Positions 18,219 to 26,555 of a stretch of 56,478 nt of DNA are shown in pieces. The DNA is from Labilithrix sp. (GTDB lineage: Bacteria > Myxococcota_A > Polyangia > Polyangiales > Polyangiaceae). The stretch's first letter is position 1, and the number at the start of each line of letters is the position of its first letter. The translations under genes and the position numbers were made by a program. The stretch is taken from contig JAHBWA010000050.1 of the NCBI GenBank assembly GCA_019637195.1, positions 1-56,478 of the forward strand, given 5' to 3'. The notes below the pieces were generated by a model. That model was not told the DNA's origin, ran no database searches, and saw only the letters and a list, made by a program, of their open reading frames with translations.

Positions 18219-19385
18219 TCAGGAGGTCGGCTTCGCCCCGGCCCCGGCCTTCTGGAAGCGCTCGATGCTCTCGAAGAGCGCGCGGAAGTTACCGTAGCCG
18301 AAGCCCTCGTCACCGCAACGCTGGATCACCTCGTAGAAGAACGGACCAGCGCGAACCTCGTCGTACATCGCCGCCGCCTCGCGGAGGAAGATTTGCAGCA
18401 TGTACTTGCCCTCCGCGCCGTCGACGAGGATCTGCAGCCGCTCGAGCTCCGCGATCTCCTCCTTCACGTTCGTGATGCCGAGCTCGGCGAGGCGCTCGGG
18501 CAGCGCGAGGTAGTAGGCCTTGGGCGTCGCCATGAAGTCCACCCCGCGGCGCTTCAGCTCCTCCACCGACCAGACGATGTCGTCGACGGCGAACGCGATG
18601 TGCTGCACGCCGGGACCGCCGTTGTCGTCGACGAACTTCGCGATCTGCGAGTCTCGAAAGTGAGGGCGCAGCGGCTCGTTCGTGGCGAACTTCACGCCGC
18701 TCTTCGACTCCCACATGACGATCGAGCGGAGGCCCGATCCGGAGGCGCGCTGCTTGGCGACGTCCTGCGTGTGAAAGCTGATGTCCCAGAACGGCTCCAT
18801 CCCGAGGACGTCGCGGTACCAGGCGATGATCGGCTGCATCGTCAGGCCGTTCGACGTGACGTGGTCGATCCGGCGGATGCCGTACATGTTCGCCGGGTTC
18901 GACGCGTGACCGTCGTTCACGTCGACGAAGCCCGGCGCGAAGCGCGCGTAGCCGCGGCGCTCGACGAAGCGGAAGGCGACGTCGCCGAGCGGCGTCGCGA
19001 TCTCGACGGACCGGTACGTCCCGCCCGACTCGTCCTTGTCCTCGAGCGGATCGGCGAGGAACGTCCCGCCGCGCTTCTCGAGGAAGGCCATCGTCGCGTC
19101 GAGATCCTCGACACGGAAGCTGAGGCTCATCACGCCCGCGGGGTGTCGCTTCAAGTAGCGCGACGCCTTCGACTGCTGGTGGAGGGGAGTCGACACGCAG
19201 ACCCGGACGTCGCCCGCGCCGAGCACGATCGACTGCTGTCCGCCGCGCGACACGAGATCGTCGCCCGCGCGCGCGACCTCCTTGAAGTCGAAGCGCTCCG
19301 CGTAGAACTTGCGGCTGCGGTCGAGGTTCTCCACGACGAAGTGGAAGCTGTCGTAGCCCGTGATCCCGATGTGCTCGCCAGACAT
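18219..19385 (-). CDS. hppD: 4-hydroxyphenylpyruvate dioxygenase
   Basis: It converts 4-hydroxyphenylpyruvate and O2 to homogentisate and CO2, the second step of tyrosine breakdown and the entry to melanin-like pyomelanin or tocopherol-type products. The 388-residue length is typical. The two vicinal-oxygen-chelate halves are visible. The iron ligands are His175 (RRIDHVTSN), His262 (GVQHIAFAVDD) and Glu352 (GPFFYEVIQR), and the C-terminal GDEGFGYGNFRALFESIE matches the family signature. A 4-hydroxymandelate synthase would share the fold, but this C-terminus favours HPPD. ATG 19385 gives the canonical N-terminus. No homogentisate dioxygenase (hmgA) or fumarylacetoacetase is adjacent. Divergent from the lipoprotein at 19460. 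Confidence 0.95.
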   Translation of the reverse strand: MSGEHIGITGYDSFHFVVENLDRSRKFYAERFDFKEVARAGDDLVSRGGQQSIVLGAGDVRVCVSTPLHQQSKASRYLKRHPAGVMSLSFRVEDLDATMAFLEKRGGTFLADPLEDKDESGGTYRSVEIATPLGDVAFRFVERRGYARFAPGFVDVNDGHASNPANMYGIRRIDHVTSNGLTMQPIIAWYRDVLGMEPFWDISFHTQDVAKQRASGSGLRSIVMWESKSGVKFATNEPLRPHFRDSQIAKFVDDNGGPGVQHIAFAVDDIVWSVEELKRRGVDFMATPKAYYLALPERLAELGITNVKEEIAELERLQILVDGAEGKYMLQIFLREAAAMYDEVRAGPFFYEVIQRCGDEGFGYGNFRALFESIERFQKAGAGAKPTS

Positions 19386-19459
19386 GTCACCGAGCGAGAT
19401 AGCACGGCGGGGCCGACCACGCCCCATCCGCTCCGCGGATAAGGTAAAGGGATCCTCCG

Positions 19460-19921
19460 ATGGCGACGAAACCTGGAGACGCTCTCCGCGCGACGCTGCT
19501 CTGTGTGTTGACCCTCGCCGGCGCGGCAGGATGCGGCGGCCCGACAGCGCAGCCTGCCGCGAGCCCGACCCCGCCGCCGCGCGCGAGCGCCCCGACGCGC
19601 AGCAGCGCGCGCACGGCCGGCTGGGTCCTCGTCGCCGTCGGCGCGCACGCCGCCGCGATCGCGGCGGGGACGTCGGTGATGATGCTGCACGAGAACGGCG
19701 TGAGGAGCGACGGCTGCGGGCCGGATCGCGTCTGCGACTCCGAGGGCCTCCGCGCGAACGATCGGCTGAGGGACCTCGGGCCCTGGAACGCCGGCGCGTG
19801 GATCGTCGCGGCCGCCGCCACGGGCGGCGGGCTGTTTCTCCTGCTGTCGAGCCGCGCCGACGGCGCGAAGGTCGGCGCCGGCGCCGGGAGCGGCGGCGCG
19901 GTCCTGACGGGCAGCTTCTGA
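19460..19921 (+). CDS. Small envelope protein with a lipobox, two membrane segments and a Cys loop
   Basis: A 153-residue protein. A signal peptide ends near LTLAGAAGCGG (lipobox-like). A Pro/Ala linker is followed by an apolar helix (GWVLVAVGAHAAAIAAGTSVMML), a loop with two cysteines (DGCGPDRVCD) and a second apolar helix (AGAWIVAAAATGGGLFLLL). It has the same helix-Cys loop-helix layout as the C-terminus of the protein at 22953. Its TGA overlaps the ATG of the next gene by one base, so the two are translationally coupled. Function unknown. Confidence 0.7.
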   Translation: MATKPGDALRATLLCVLTLAGAAGCGGPTAQPAASPTPPPRASAPTRSSARTAGWVLVAVGAHAAAIAAGTSVMMLHENGVRSDGCGPDRVCDSEGLRANDRLRDLGPWNAGAWIVAAAATGGGLFLLLSSRADGAKVGAGAGSGGAVLTGSF

Positions 19922-20352
19922 TGCGACGCGTGGCGGCTCTGCTCGTGGTCGGCGCGTTCGTCGCCTCACTCGGCTGCGTCCTCGTCACCGGGAGCACCGA
20001 CGGCTACCGCGAGGCCGACGCGCCCGCGGCGGACTGCGCCGACGCCCAGATCGTCGCGCCCGCGGCGCCGGACGCGGCGATCGGCGACGCGGGCGCGACG
20101 GTGGGAGAGTGCGTCGCCTGCATCGCGCGGGCGTGCCCGAGCGAGACCGCGAGCTGCCAGGGCGAGTGCGCGTGCCGCGAACGCGCGCTCGGGCTCCTCC
20201 GGTGTCTCGAGTCCGGTAGAACGACGGCGACGTGCTCGACGGAGGCCTTCGGTGGCGAGGCGACGGCGGCGCTCCTCCTCTTCGGGGCCTGCGTCCAGGC
20301 GAGCGACTGCCCGGCGTCGGCGTGCAGCGCCGGCGGCGACGCCGGACCGTAG
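19921..20352 (+). CDS. Small cysteine-rich exported protein
   Basis: A 143-residue protein whose start codon overlaps the stop of the previous gene (TGATG). The signal sequence MRRVAALLVVGAFVASLGC has a lipobox-like end. The mature chain has about a dozen cysteines grouped as CVACIARACPSETASC, CACRE, CLE, CST and CVQASDCPASAC. This fits a disulfide-stabilised extracytoplasmic domain. Cys-rich lipoproteins of this type are frequent in Polyangiales genomes but lack an assigned role. It converges on the kinase gene. Confidence 0.7.
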   Translation: MRRVAALLVVGAFVASLGCVLVTGSTDGYREADAPAADCADAQIVAPAAPDAAIGDAGATVGECVACIARACPSETASCQGECACRERALGLLRCLESGRTTATCSTEAFGGEATAALLLFGACVQASDCPASACSAGGDAGP

Positions 20353-20420
20353 CCCCGGACGGCAGCGGGTCGCGCTCCTCGAGCGGTGAGCCGTCCTCCG
20401 CGTGCCGGCGCTCGAGCGGT

Positions 20421-22868
20421 TCAGAGCACGACGCTCGGAGGGGCGTCGGTGGGACGCTCGCGCGCGAGGCGGCTCTCGCGTCCGACGACGGGACGTAGGC
20501 GGGCGAGGGCGCCCGACATCTTGGCGGACGCCTCGAAGTCCGGCATGCGCACGACGATCGCCTCGAGGAGATCGAGCCAGAAGAAGCCGTCGAAGCCGAG
20601 CTCCTCCGCGAAGCGCTCGAGGCTCGCCGCGGGGCCGGTGATGTCGGGCAGCGCCCCGCGCGCCGCGTCGAAGGCGATCCCGAGCACCTCCACGAGGACA
20701 TGGACATCGGGCCCCGCGTCCTCGGCGTCGCGGACGCGCGTCTCGGCTTCGGTGAGCGCGTCCTCCGCGCCTTCGCGATCCGACGCGGACAGCGACGCGA
20801 GAGCGCGCGCGATCCACGCGAACGCGGCCGACCGTCCCCTCACCGCCGCGAGCCGAGCGTCTCCCAGGACGGCAGCGGACTCGTAGGCCGCGTGGAGATC
20901 GCCGGTCGCGAGCTCGGCGAGCACCTCGAGGCTGGCCGAGGCGACCTCGAGATCGCTCGCGCGCTCGGCGTGCGCCGCCTCGCGCGCCGCGCGGAGATGA
21001 GCGACTGCGTCCGCCCATCGCCCCAGCCCGAAGAGCAACGTCGCGCGCGCATGCTCGGCTTCGTGCTCGAGGCTCGGGGCGTCGCCGTGGGCGAGGAGCG
21101 TCCCCGCGCGCTCGAGCGCGACGAGCCCCCGCTCGTCGCGCGACGAGCCCCCGGCGTGCGCGAGCCCGAGCGCCGTGGCGGTCGCCGCGTCGAGGAGCGT
21201 CGTCCCGGTCTCGGCGGCGATCCGCTCGGCGTGATCCAGCTCGGCGAGCGCCCGCGGCGCGTCGGGGGAGAGCGCGGCGGCGGAGAGCCCACGCACGATC
21301 GCGTGCAGCGGCGCGTCGGCGCGTGCGTCGCTCCCGGCGAGGAGCGGCGCGACGAGGTCGAACGCGACCGCGCGATCGACCTCGCCCCGCCGCATGCGGG
21401 CGGCGGCGAGGGCGATCCGCAGCGTCGTCCGCGTGGCGTCCGCGACCAGCGGGAGCCCCTCCTTCGCCGAGGCTTCGTCGAGGCGAGCGAGCGCGCGCGC
21501 GCAGCGCTCGGCGTCGCGCGCCGCGTCCTCCGGATTGGCGAGCGCCGCCGCGAGCGCGACGAGGCGGCCGGGCGAGCGACGCGGGCCCACGGCGACCGCG
21601 CCCGTGGCGTCGGCGCCCGAGACGTGCAGCACGGCGGACGACACGCTCGAGACCTTGTCGGGCACCCCGAAGCTCGCCGGATCCGCCGGCGCCGGCGCGG
21701 TCACCGCGAGCCGATCGACGAAGGCCGGCCGCGCGGCTCCGCTCGGCGCGCTGCCCGGCCCGCTCGGCGCGCTGCCCGCCCCGCTCCGAGGCGATGACGG
21801 CTCCGATTTCCCACGCTCCACGCGCGTGGGCGCCGACTCGGGAAGGCTCCGGCGCGAGCGCGGCGCGGCGCTCGGCTCGCTGCGCGCCAGCCACGCGCGC
21901 ACGGCGTCGCGCTGCTGCGTGAGGTCGCTGCCGAAGACCTCCTCGAGGCACGCGGCGACGTCGCGCACCGAGCCGACGCACGAGAGGCTCCGCGCGACGC
22001 GCTCGAGCTCGTCGGCGAAGTCTTCGGCGGTCGCGAAGCGCTTGTCGACGTCGCGCTCGAGGGCGCGCATGCACACGGCCTCGAGCGCCGCCGGCACGTC
22101 CGAGCGCTGGCTGCTGGGCGGCGCGATGGGATCGTAGAGCACGCGGTTCAGCGTCGCCGCCTCGCCGTCGCCCTTGAACAGCCGCTTCAGCGCGAGCGCC
22201 TCCCACAAGACGATGCCGCACGAGAAGAGGTCGGCGCGCCGGTCGATCTCGCCGCCGCGCGCCTGCTCCGGCGCCATGTACGCGAGCTTGCCCTTGAGCT
22301 GCCCCGAGCGCGTCGTCGAGAGGCGCGAGGCCGCGCGGGCGACGCCGAAGTCGGTGATCCGCGCGATCCCGTCGGAGCCGACGAGGATGTTCTGCGGGGA
22401 CACGTCGCGGTGGACGATCGCGAGCGGCGCGCCGAGATCGTCGGTGAGCTCGTGCGCGGCGTGGAGCCCGGCGAGCGTGTCGAGCAAGATGCGGATCGTG
22501 ACGCCCCAGGGGATCCGCGTCTTCGTCTGCGCGGCGCGGGCGAGCAGACGCGCGAGGGTGTCGCCCTCGACGTAGTCCATGACGAGGTAGTACCCGCTGC
22601 TGCTCTCGCCGACCTCCTGGATCGGGACGACGTTCGGATGGTGGATACGCGCCGCGAGGCGAGCTTCGTCGAGGAACATCTCGATGAAGTCCGGCTCCTT
22701 CGCCAGGTGGGGGTGCAGCCGCTTGATGGCGACGAGGCGCTGGAACCCCGCGACGCCCGACAGGCGCGCGAGATACACGGTGGCCATCCCGCCGCTCGCG
22801 AGCTCCGCGACCAACTCGAAGCGATCGAGCCGCTCGCCTTCACTGTCCGTCGCGAGGAGCTTCGCCAT
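20421..22868 (-). CDS. Serine/threonine protein kinase with C-terminal helical repeats
   Basis: An 815-residue Hanks-type kinase. The N-terminal domain (about 15-290) has the glycine loop ASGGMATVYLA, ATP-binding Lys49 (VAIKR), Glu68 in helix C, catalytic Asp155 in HRDVSPQN and the DFG aspartate Asp173. HRDVSPQN, with Ser where most kinases have Lys, is typical of a large myxobacterial clade. GKLAYMAPEQ marks the end of the activation segment. A Ser/Pro/Arg linker (about 330-400) follows. Residues from about 430 to 810 are Ala/Leu/Glu-rich helix pairs resembling TPRs, probably for substrate or partner binding. No membrane helix is seen, so it is probably cytoplasmic. The neighbouring TPR/PEGA-like gene upstream in the same direction is a possible functional partner. 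Confidence 0.92.
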   Translation of the reverse strand: MAKLLATDSEGERLDRFELVAELASGGMATVYLARLSGVAGFQRLVAIKRLHPHLAKEPDFIEMFLDEARLAARIHHPNVVPIQEVGESSSGYYLVMDYVEGDTLARLLARAAQTKTRIPWGVTIRILLDTLAGLHAAHELTDDLGAPLAIVHRDVSPQNILVGSDGIARITDFGVARAASRLSTTRSGQLKGKLAYMAPEQARGGEIDRRADLFSCGIVLWEALALKRLFKGDGEAATLNRVLYDPIAPPSSQRSDVPAALEAVCMRALERDVDKRFATAEDFADELERVARSLSCVGSVRDVAACLEEVFGSDLTQQRDAVRAWLARSEPSAAPRSRRSLPESAPTRVERGKSEPSSPRSGAGSAPSGPGSAPSGAARPAFVDRLAVTAPAPADPASFGVPDKVSSVSSAVLHVSGADATGAVAVGPRRSPGRLVALAAALANPEDAARDAERCARALARLDEASAKEGLPLVADATRTTLRIALAAARMRRGEVDRAVAFDLVAPLLAGSDARADAPLHAIVRGLSAAALSPDAPRALAELDHAERIAAETGTTLLDAATATALGLAHAGGSSRDERGLVALERAGTLLAHGDAPSLEHEAEHARATLLFGLGRWADAVAHLRAAREAAHAERASDLEVASASLEVLAELATGDLHAAYESAAVLGDARLAAVRGRSAAFAWIARALASLSASDREGAEDALTEAETRVRDAEDAGPDVHVLVEVLGIAFDAARGALPDITGPAASLERFAEELGFDGFFWLDLLEAIVVRMPDFEASAKMSGALARLRPVVGRESRLARERPTDAPPSVVL

Positions 22869-22952
22869 CCCCTACACGATTAGACCACCAAACCGCCGTC
22901 CCCGCGAGAAGGCGGCGGCGCGGGCCGGATATGGGGCGCCGGCGATCCAGGC

Positions 22953-23981
22953 TCAGAACCTACCTGTCAGACCGAACGGCGAGACCCGAACGCGCGCGGC
23001 CGAGCGCGCGGCCGGCGGAGAGCTCGACCATTGCGTGAACAGGAGGCCCACGACGCCGGTAAAGACCGCGGCGCCGATGGTCACGCCGAGCAACACGTTC
23101 GTACGGGTCTCGGCGTCCTGCCCCTGCTGGTAGAGCGGGCACGCCTCTCCCTGCCCGACGCACTCACGCCGCACTGCATCACGTCCGGGATCGTTCACGG
23201 TCGCGATCCCGGAGACGATCGTGGCGGCCCCGGCGGCGACCGTCACGCCCGCGCCGATGAAGAAGACGACCGGACCGAGCGGCTTCTCCGCGGGCGGTGG
23301 GGGCCGAGCGCCGTCGTCGTGCGGGGGGCGCGCGGGGGACGGCGGCGCGGCCGGTGCGATCGGGGCCGGCGGCGGCTCGAAGGTCAGGGCCGTCGAGCTG
23401 CCCTTCGCGCCGTCGACGTGCGTCGACAGGGAGCCGCCCTGCTGGAAGCTGACGCCGAGGTCCTGCGCCCCCGGCGTGAGGTAGACGCGGTGCCTCAGGG
23501 CGTCCGACTGCGAGACGACGCGTGAGCCGACGGCGATCGTGCAGGGCGACGCGCACGCGATGACGTACTCCGCCAAGAGCGGCGACGCCTCCGCGAGCGT
23601 CTCCCTCGCGAGGTCCACCGTCGGCGCGTCGCGGGCGTATTTCTCCTGCGCGACGGCGGCGAGCGTGGCGGCGCGCTCCGGCTGCTTCGCGTCGCGCCGC
23701 GCGCGGATCGCGAGGCGGAGCGTCTCCTTGCTGGGCGCGTCCCGGAACGCGTTCTCGAAGTGGCCCGCGGCCTGCTCGAAGTCCTTCGCGAGGTACGCGC
23801 GGCGCCCGCGGTCGAACTCCTCGGCGGCGGCCTTGAGCCGCTCGGCGGACGGCTGGGCGTCGTCGGCGATCGCGGGCGCGCTCCACGCGAGCGCCGCGGC
23901 GAACGCGCCGGCCCACGCGCGCCGCCGGCGGACACGACGACCGGCGCACGGGCGCGTCGGGAGGGAGGCCGGACCCCGCAT
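22953..23981 (-). CDS. Exported TPR protein with PEGA-like domain and two C-terminal membrane helices
   Basis: A 342-residue protein starting at ATG 23981 with a basic signal peptide (RRRRAWAGAFAAALAWSAPAIA). The first part holds TPR-like helices (AAEEFDRGRRAYLAKDFEQAAGHFE). A beta-rich section, CASPCTIAVGSRVVSQ to VYLTPGAQDL, resembles PEGA domains. A Pro-rich linker leads to helix VVFFIGAGVTVAAGAATIVSGI, a loop with two cysteines (RRECVGQGEACPL) and helix VLLGVTIGAAVFTGVVGLLF. TPR-PEGA proteins of this layout are common beside myxobacterial Ser/Thr kinases and are thought to be envelope proteins. It lies 84 bp upstream of the kinase gene in the same direction, so a shared transcript is plausible. 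Function unknown. Confidence 0.72.
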   Translation of the reverse strand: MRGPASLPTRPCAGRRVRRRRAWAGAFAAALAWSAPAIADDAQPSAERLKAAAEEFDRGRRAYLAKDFEQAAGHFENAFRDAPSKETLRLAIRARRDAKQPERAATLAAVAQEKYARDAPTVDLARETLAEASPLLAEYVIACASPCTIAVGSRVVSQSDALRHRVYLTPGAQDLGVSFQQGGSLSTHVDGAKGSSTALTFEPPPAPIAPAAPPSPARPPHDDGARPPPPAEKPLGPVVFFIGAGVTVAAGAATIVSGIATVNDPGRDAVRRECVGQGEACPLYQQGQDAETRTNVLLGVTIGAAVFTGVVGLLFTQWSSSPPAARSAARVRVSPFGLTGRF

Positions 23982-24047
23982 CGCCGCCGAGCGTATCAGT
24001 TTCCGCGGGGCGCGTCGGGAGAGGCGTCTCCCTCGCGCGATCTGGCC

Positions 24048-24158
24048 ATCTCTCGGCCCGAGCCTCCGTCCGTCGCTCGGGCCCATCTCTCGGCCCGAGC
24101 CTCCGTCCGTCGCTCGGGCCCATCTCTCGGCCCGAGCCTCCGTCCGTCTCTCAGGCCA
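24048..24158. repeat. Three 37-bp tandem copies, each able to form a hairpin
   Basis: Copies start at 24048, 24085 and 24122. Each contains GCCCGAG, then 13 bases, then CTCGGGC, a 7-bp stem-loop. The third copy is degenerate in its right arm and overlaps the last codons and stop of the E2 gene (stop at 24151-24153). Transcription of the E1alpha-E1beta-E2 operon runs leftward into this array. It may therefore act as an iterated 3-prime hairpin that stops transcription or protects the mRNA end. Confidence 0.85.
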
Positions 24159-25536
24159 TCTCGAGGAACAGGCTCTCGGGGTCTTCGAGCCAGCGGATGA
24201 CGTCGTAGGCGAACGCCGCGCCGATGTGCCCGTCGACGATCCGGTGATCGAACGAGAGCGACAGGAGCATCACCTCGCCGATCACGATCTGACCGTCGCG
24301 CACGACGGGCTTCTGCTTGATCTGGTGGACGCCGAGGATGCCGACCTCGGGGAAGTTGAGGATCGGCGTCGCGAAGAGCCCGCCGTCCGCGCCCAGCGAG
24401 GTGATCGTGAACGTCGAGCCCTGGAGGTCCTCGGCCTTGGCCTTGCCCGCCTTGGCGTCGGCGGCGAGGCGCGACACGTCGCGCGCGATGTCGAGCAGGC
24501 TCTTCCTGTCGGCGTCCTTGATGACCGGGACCATGAGCCCGGCGTCGGTCGAGGCCGCCATCCCGACGTTGTAGTACTTGCGGTAGACGAGCTCGTTCGT
24601 CGTCTCGTCGAGGGCGCTGTTGAGGATCGGGTGCTTCTTCAGCCCCGCGACGACGGCCTTCACGATGAACGGGAGGAAGCTCAGCTTCACGCCCTGGGCC
24701 TCGGCGCGCGGCTTCATCCGGGCGCGGAGCTCCTTGAGCTTTCCGACGTCGCACTCCTCGACGAACGTGAAATGCGCCGCCGTATGCTTCGACTGCGCCA
24801 TCTTCTGCGAGATCTTGCGGCGCATTCCGGCGAACGGGACGCGCTCCTCGAGCGCCGCCTCGGCGGCCGAGGGCGCGCTGATCTTGACGGGCGCGTGCGC
24901 GCTCGCGCCCGGCGCCGCGGTGCGCGGGGCCTCGGCCGGCGCCGCCGACGGACGCGCGCTCGGGGCCTTCGCGAACGCCTCGACGTCGGTCTTCGTCACC
25001 CGGCCCTGCGGCCCGGTCGGCGGGACGGCGCGGAGATCGACGTCCATGTCGCGCGCGAGCTTGCGCGTCGCGGGCGTCGCGAGGGGCTTCTCGTTGAAGT
25101 AGCCCTGGAGCGCGCCACCTCCGCCGCTGCCGCCGCGCCGCGCCGCGCCGCTCGAGGGCGCCGCCGCGGAGAGCCCCGGGAGGTTCTCCTTGATGTCGCC
25201 GACCGCGGTCGCCGCGGGCTCCGCCCTGCCGGCGGCGTGGCCGTTCGCGTGCCCGTTGGCGGCCGCGGCCGGCGTGGCGCCCGCGGCAGCTTCCCCGCCG
25301 AGCTCGAACACGACGAGCACCGCGTGGACGGCCACGACCGTGCCGATCGTCCCGCAGGTCTCGACGATCGTCCCGGCGCGCGGCGACGTGATCATGACCG
25401 TGGCCTTGTCGGTCATGACCTCGACCATCGGTGCGTCTTCTTTGATCACGTCGCCCGGCTTGATGTGCCAGGCGACGATCTCGCCCTCGGTGACGCCCTC
25501 GCCGATGTCCGGAAGCTTGAATTCCCAGCGCGCCAT
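24151..25536 (-). CDS. 2-oxo acid dehydrogenase E2 component (dihydrolipoamide acyltransferase)
   Basis: The core subunit transfers the acyl group from E1 to CoA. Its 461 residues contain one N-terminal lipoyl domain with the lipoylated Lys44 (VMTDKATVMI). An Ala/Pro linker and a peripheral subunit-binding domain follow (TPATRKLARDMDVDLRAV to GPQGRVTKTDVEAFA, about 155-190). The catalytic domain ends with SFDHRIVDG, where His431 and Asp435 are the active-site residues. The lipoyl-domain wording (PDIGEGVTEGEIVAWHI) is closer to branched-chain 2-oxo acid dehydrogenase E2 than to bacterial pyruvate dehydrogenase E2. It is the last gene of the E1alpha-E1beta-E2 operon, 21 bp after E1beta. No E3 gene is present. 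Confidence 0.93.
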   Translation of the reverse strand: MARWEFKLPDIGEGVTEGEIVAWHIKPGDVIKEDAPMVEVMTDKATVMITSPRAGTIVETCGTIGTVVAVHAVLVVFELGGEAAAGATPAAAANGHANGHAAGRAEPAATAVGDIKENLPGLSAAAPSSGAARRGGSGGGGALQGYFNEKPLATPATRKLARDMDVDLRAVPPTGPQGRVTKTDVEAFAKAPSARPSAAPAEAPRTAAPGASAHAPVKISAPSAAEAALEERVPFAGMRRKISQKMAQSKHTAAHFTFVEECDVGKLKELRARMKPRAEAQGVKLSFLPFIVKAVVAGLKKHPILNSALDETTNELVYRKYYNVGMAASTDAGLMVPVIKDADRKSLLDIARDVSRLAADAKAGKAKAEDLQGSTFTITSLGADGGLFATPILNFPEVGILGVHQIKQKPVVRDGQIVIGEVMLLSLSFDHRIVDGHIGAAFAYDVIRWLEDPESLFLEMA

Positions 25537-25557
25537 CTCGCTTCTTCTCCTGCCCTC

Positions 25558-26550
25558 TCAGTACTTCGCCGTCTCGACGATCGCCGGAAGGATCCGGTGA
25601 GCCAGAGGCAAGTAATCCATCTCGAGCGTGTACGGGAAGGGTGTGTCGAACCCGGCCACGCGAACCGGCGGCGCCTCGAGCGACAGGAAGCATCGCTCGT
25701 TGATCAGCGCGACGAGCTCGGCGCCGAACCCGCACGTCTTCGGCGCCTCGTGGACCACGATGACGCGCCCCGTCTTCTCGACGCTCGCGGCGATCGTCTC
25801 GATGTCGACCGGCCAGAGCGTGCGCAGATCCACGATCTCGCACTCGATGCCCAGCTCGAGCGCCTTCTCCGCCGCGGCCACGGCCTCGTAGAGCATGGCG
25901 CCCCACGCGAGGATCGTGACGGCCGGCTTGCCGGCCCCCGCCTCCGCCTCTCGGACGATCTTCGCCTTGCCGAGCTCGACCGTGTAGTCGCCCTCGGGCA
26001 CGTCGCCGCGCGACGCGCGGTAGATGCGCTTCGGCTCGAAGAAGAGCACCGGATCGGGGTCGCGCAGCGACGCGAGGAGCAGGCCCTTCGCGTCGTGAGG
26101 GTTCGCCGGGCAGACGACCTTGAGCCCGGCGACGTGGATGAAGAGCGACTCGGGGGACTGCGAGTGATAGAGGCCGCCGCGGATGCCGCCTCCCACGGGC
26201 GTCCGCACGACCATCTTCGCCGAGTACTCGCCGCCGGAGCGCCAGCGCATCTTCGCGAGCTCGGAGACGATCTGGTCGTAGCCCGGGAAGATGAAGTCGG
26301 CGAACTGGATCTCCGGCACGGGGACGAGCCCGTAGAGCGCCATGCCGATCGCCGTGCCGAGGATGCCGCCCTCGGAGAGCGGGGTGTCGACGACGCGATC
26401 GTCGCCGAACTCGTCCCAGAGCCCTTGGGTCACGCGGAAGACGCCGCCGACGCGGCCGACGTCCTCGCCGAGCACGACCACGCGCGGGTCGCGCTTCATC
26501 TCGAGCTTCAAGGCGTCGTTGATCGCCTGCACGAGGTTCATCTGAGCCAC
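25558..26550 (-). CDS. 2-oxo acid dehydrogenase E1 component, beta subunit
   Basis: It pairs with the alpha subunit to bind thiamine diphosphate and decarboxylate the 2-oxo acid. About 330 residues, starting at GTG 26550 (MAQMNLVQAIND). GGAGG inside the end of the E1alpha gene is well placed for this GTG; the ATG at 26541 is an alternative. Family landmarks are present: GEDVGRVGGVFRVTQGL, DTPLSEGGILGTAIGMAL, and PEIQFADFIFPGYDQI containing the glutamate (Glu80) that activates the thiazolium ring. HSQSPESLF and a typical C-terminal transketolase domain (VVHEAPKTCGFGAEL) follow. It looks fully functional, in contrast to its alpha partner. The GTG lies 5 bp after the E1alpha stop. Confidence 0.93.
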   Translation of the reverse strand: MAQMNLVQAINDALKLEMKRDPRVVVLGEDVGRVGGVFRVTQGLWDEFGDDRVVDTPLSEGGILGTAIGMALYGLVPVPEIQFADFIFPGYDQIVSELAKMRWRSGGEYSAKMVVRTPVGGGIRGGLYHSQSPESLFIHVAGLKVVCPANPHDAKGLLLASLRDPDPVLFFEPKRIYRASRGDVPEGDYTVELGKAKIVREAEAGAGKPAVTILAWGAMLYEAVAAAEKALELGIECEIVDLRTLWPVDIETIAASVEKTGRVIVVHEAPKTCGFGAELVALINERCFLSLEAPPVRVAGFDTPFPYTLEMDYLPLAHRILPAIVETAKY

Positions 26551-26555
26551 GTCCT

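Noticed and set aside
20353..20420. Terminator between the Cys-rich protein and kinase genes
   Set aside because: Only short direct repeats of CTCGAGCGGT were seen, with no good stem-loop.
24048..24158. CRISPR array
   Set aside because: The 37-bp units are directly adjacent, with no unique spacers and no cas genes.
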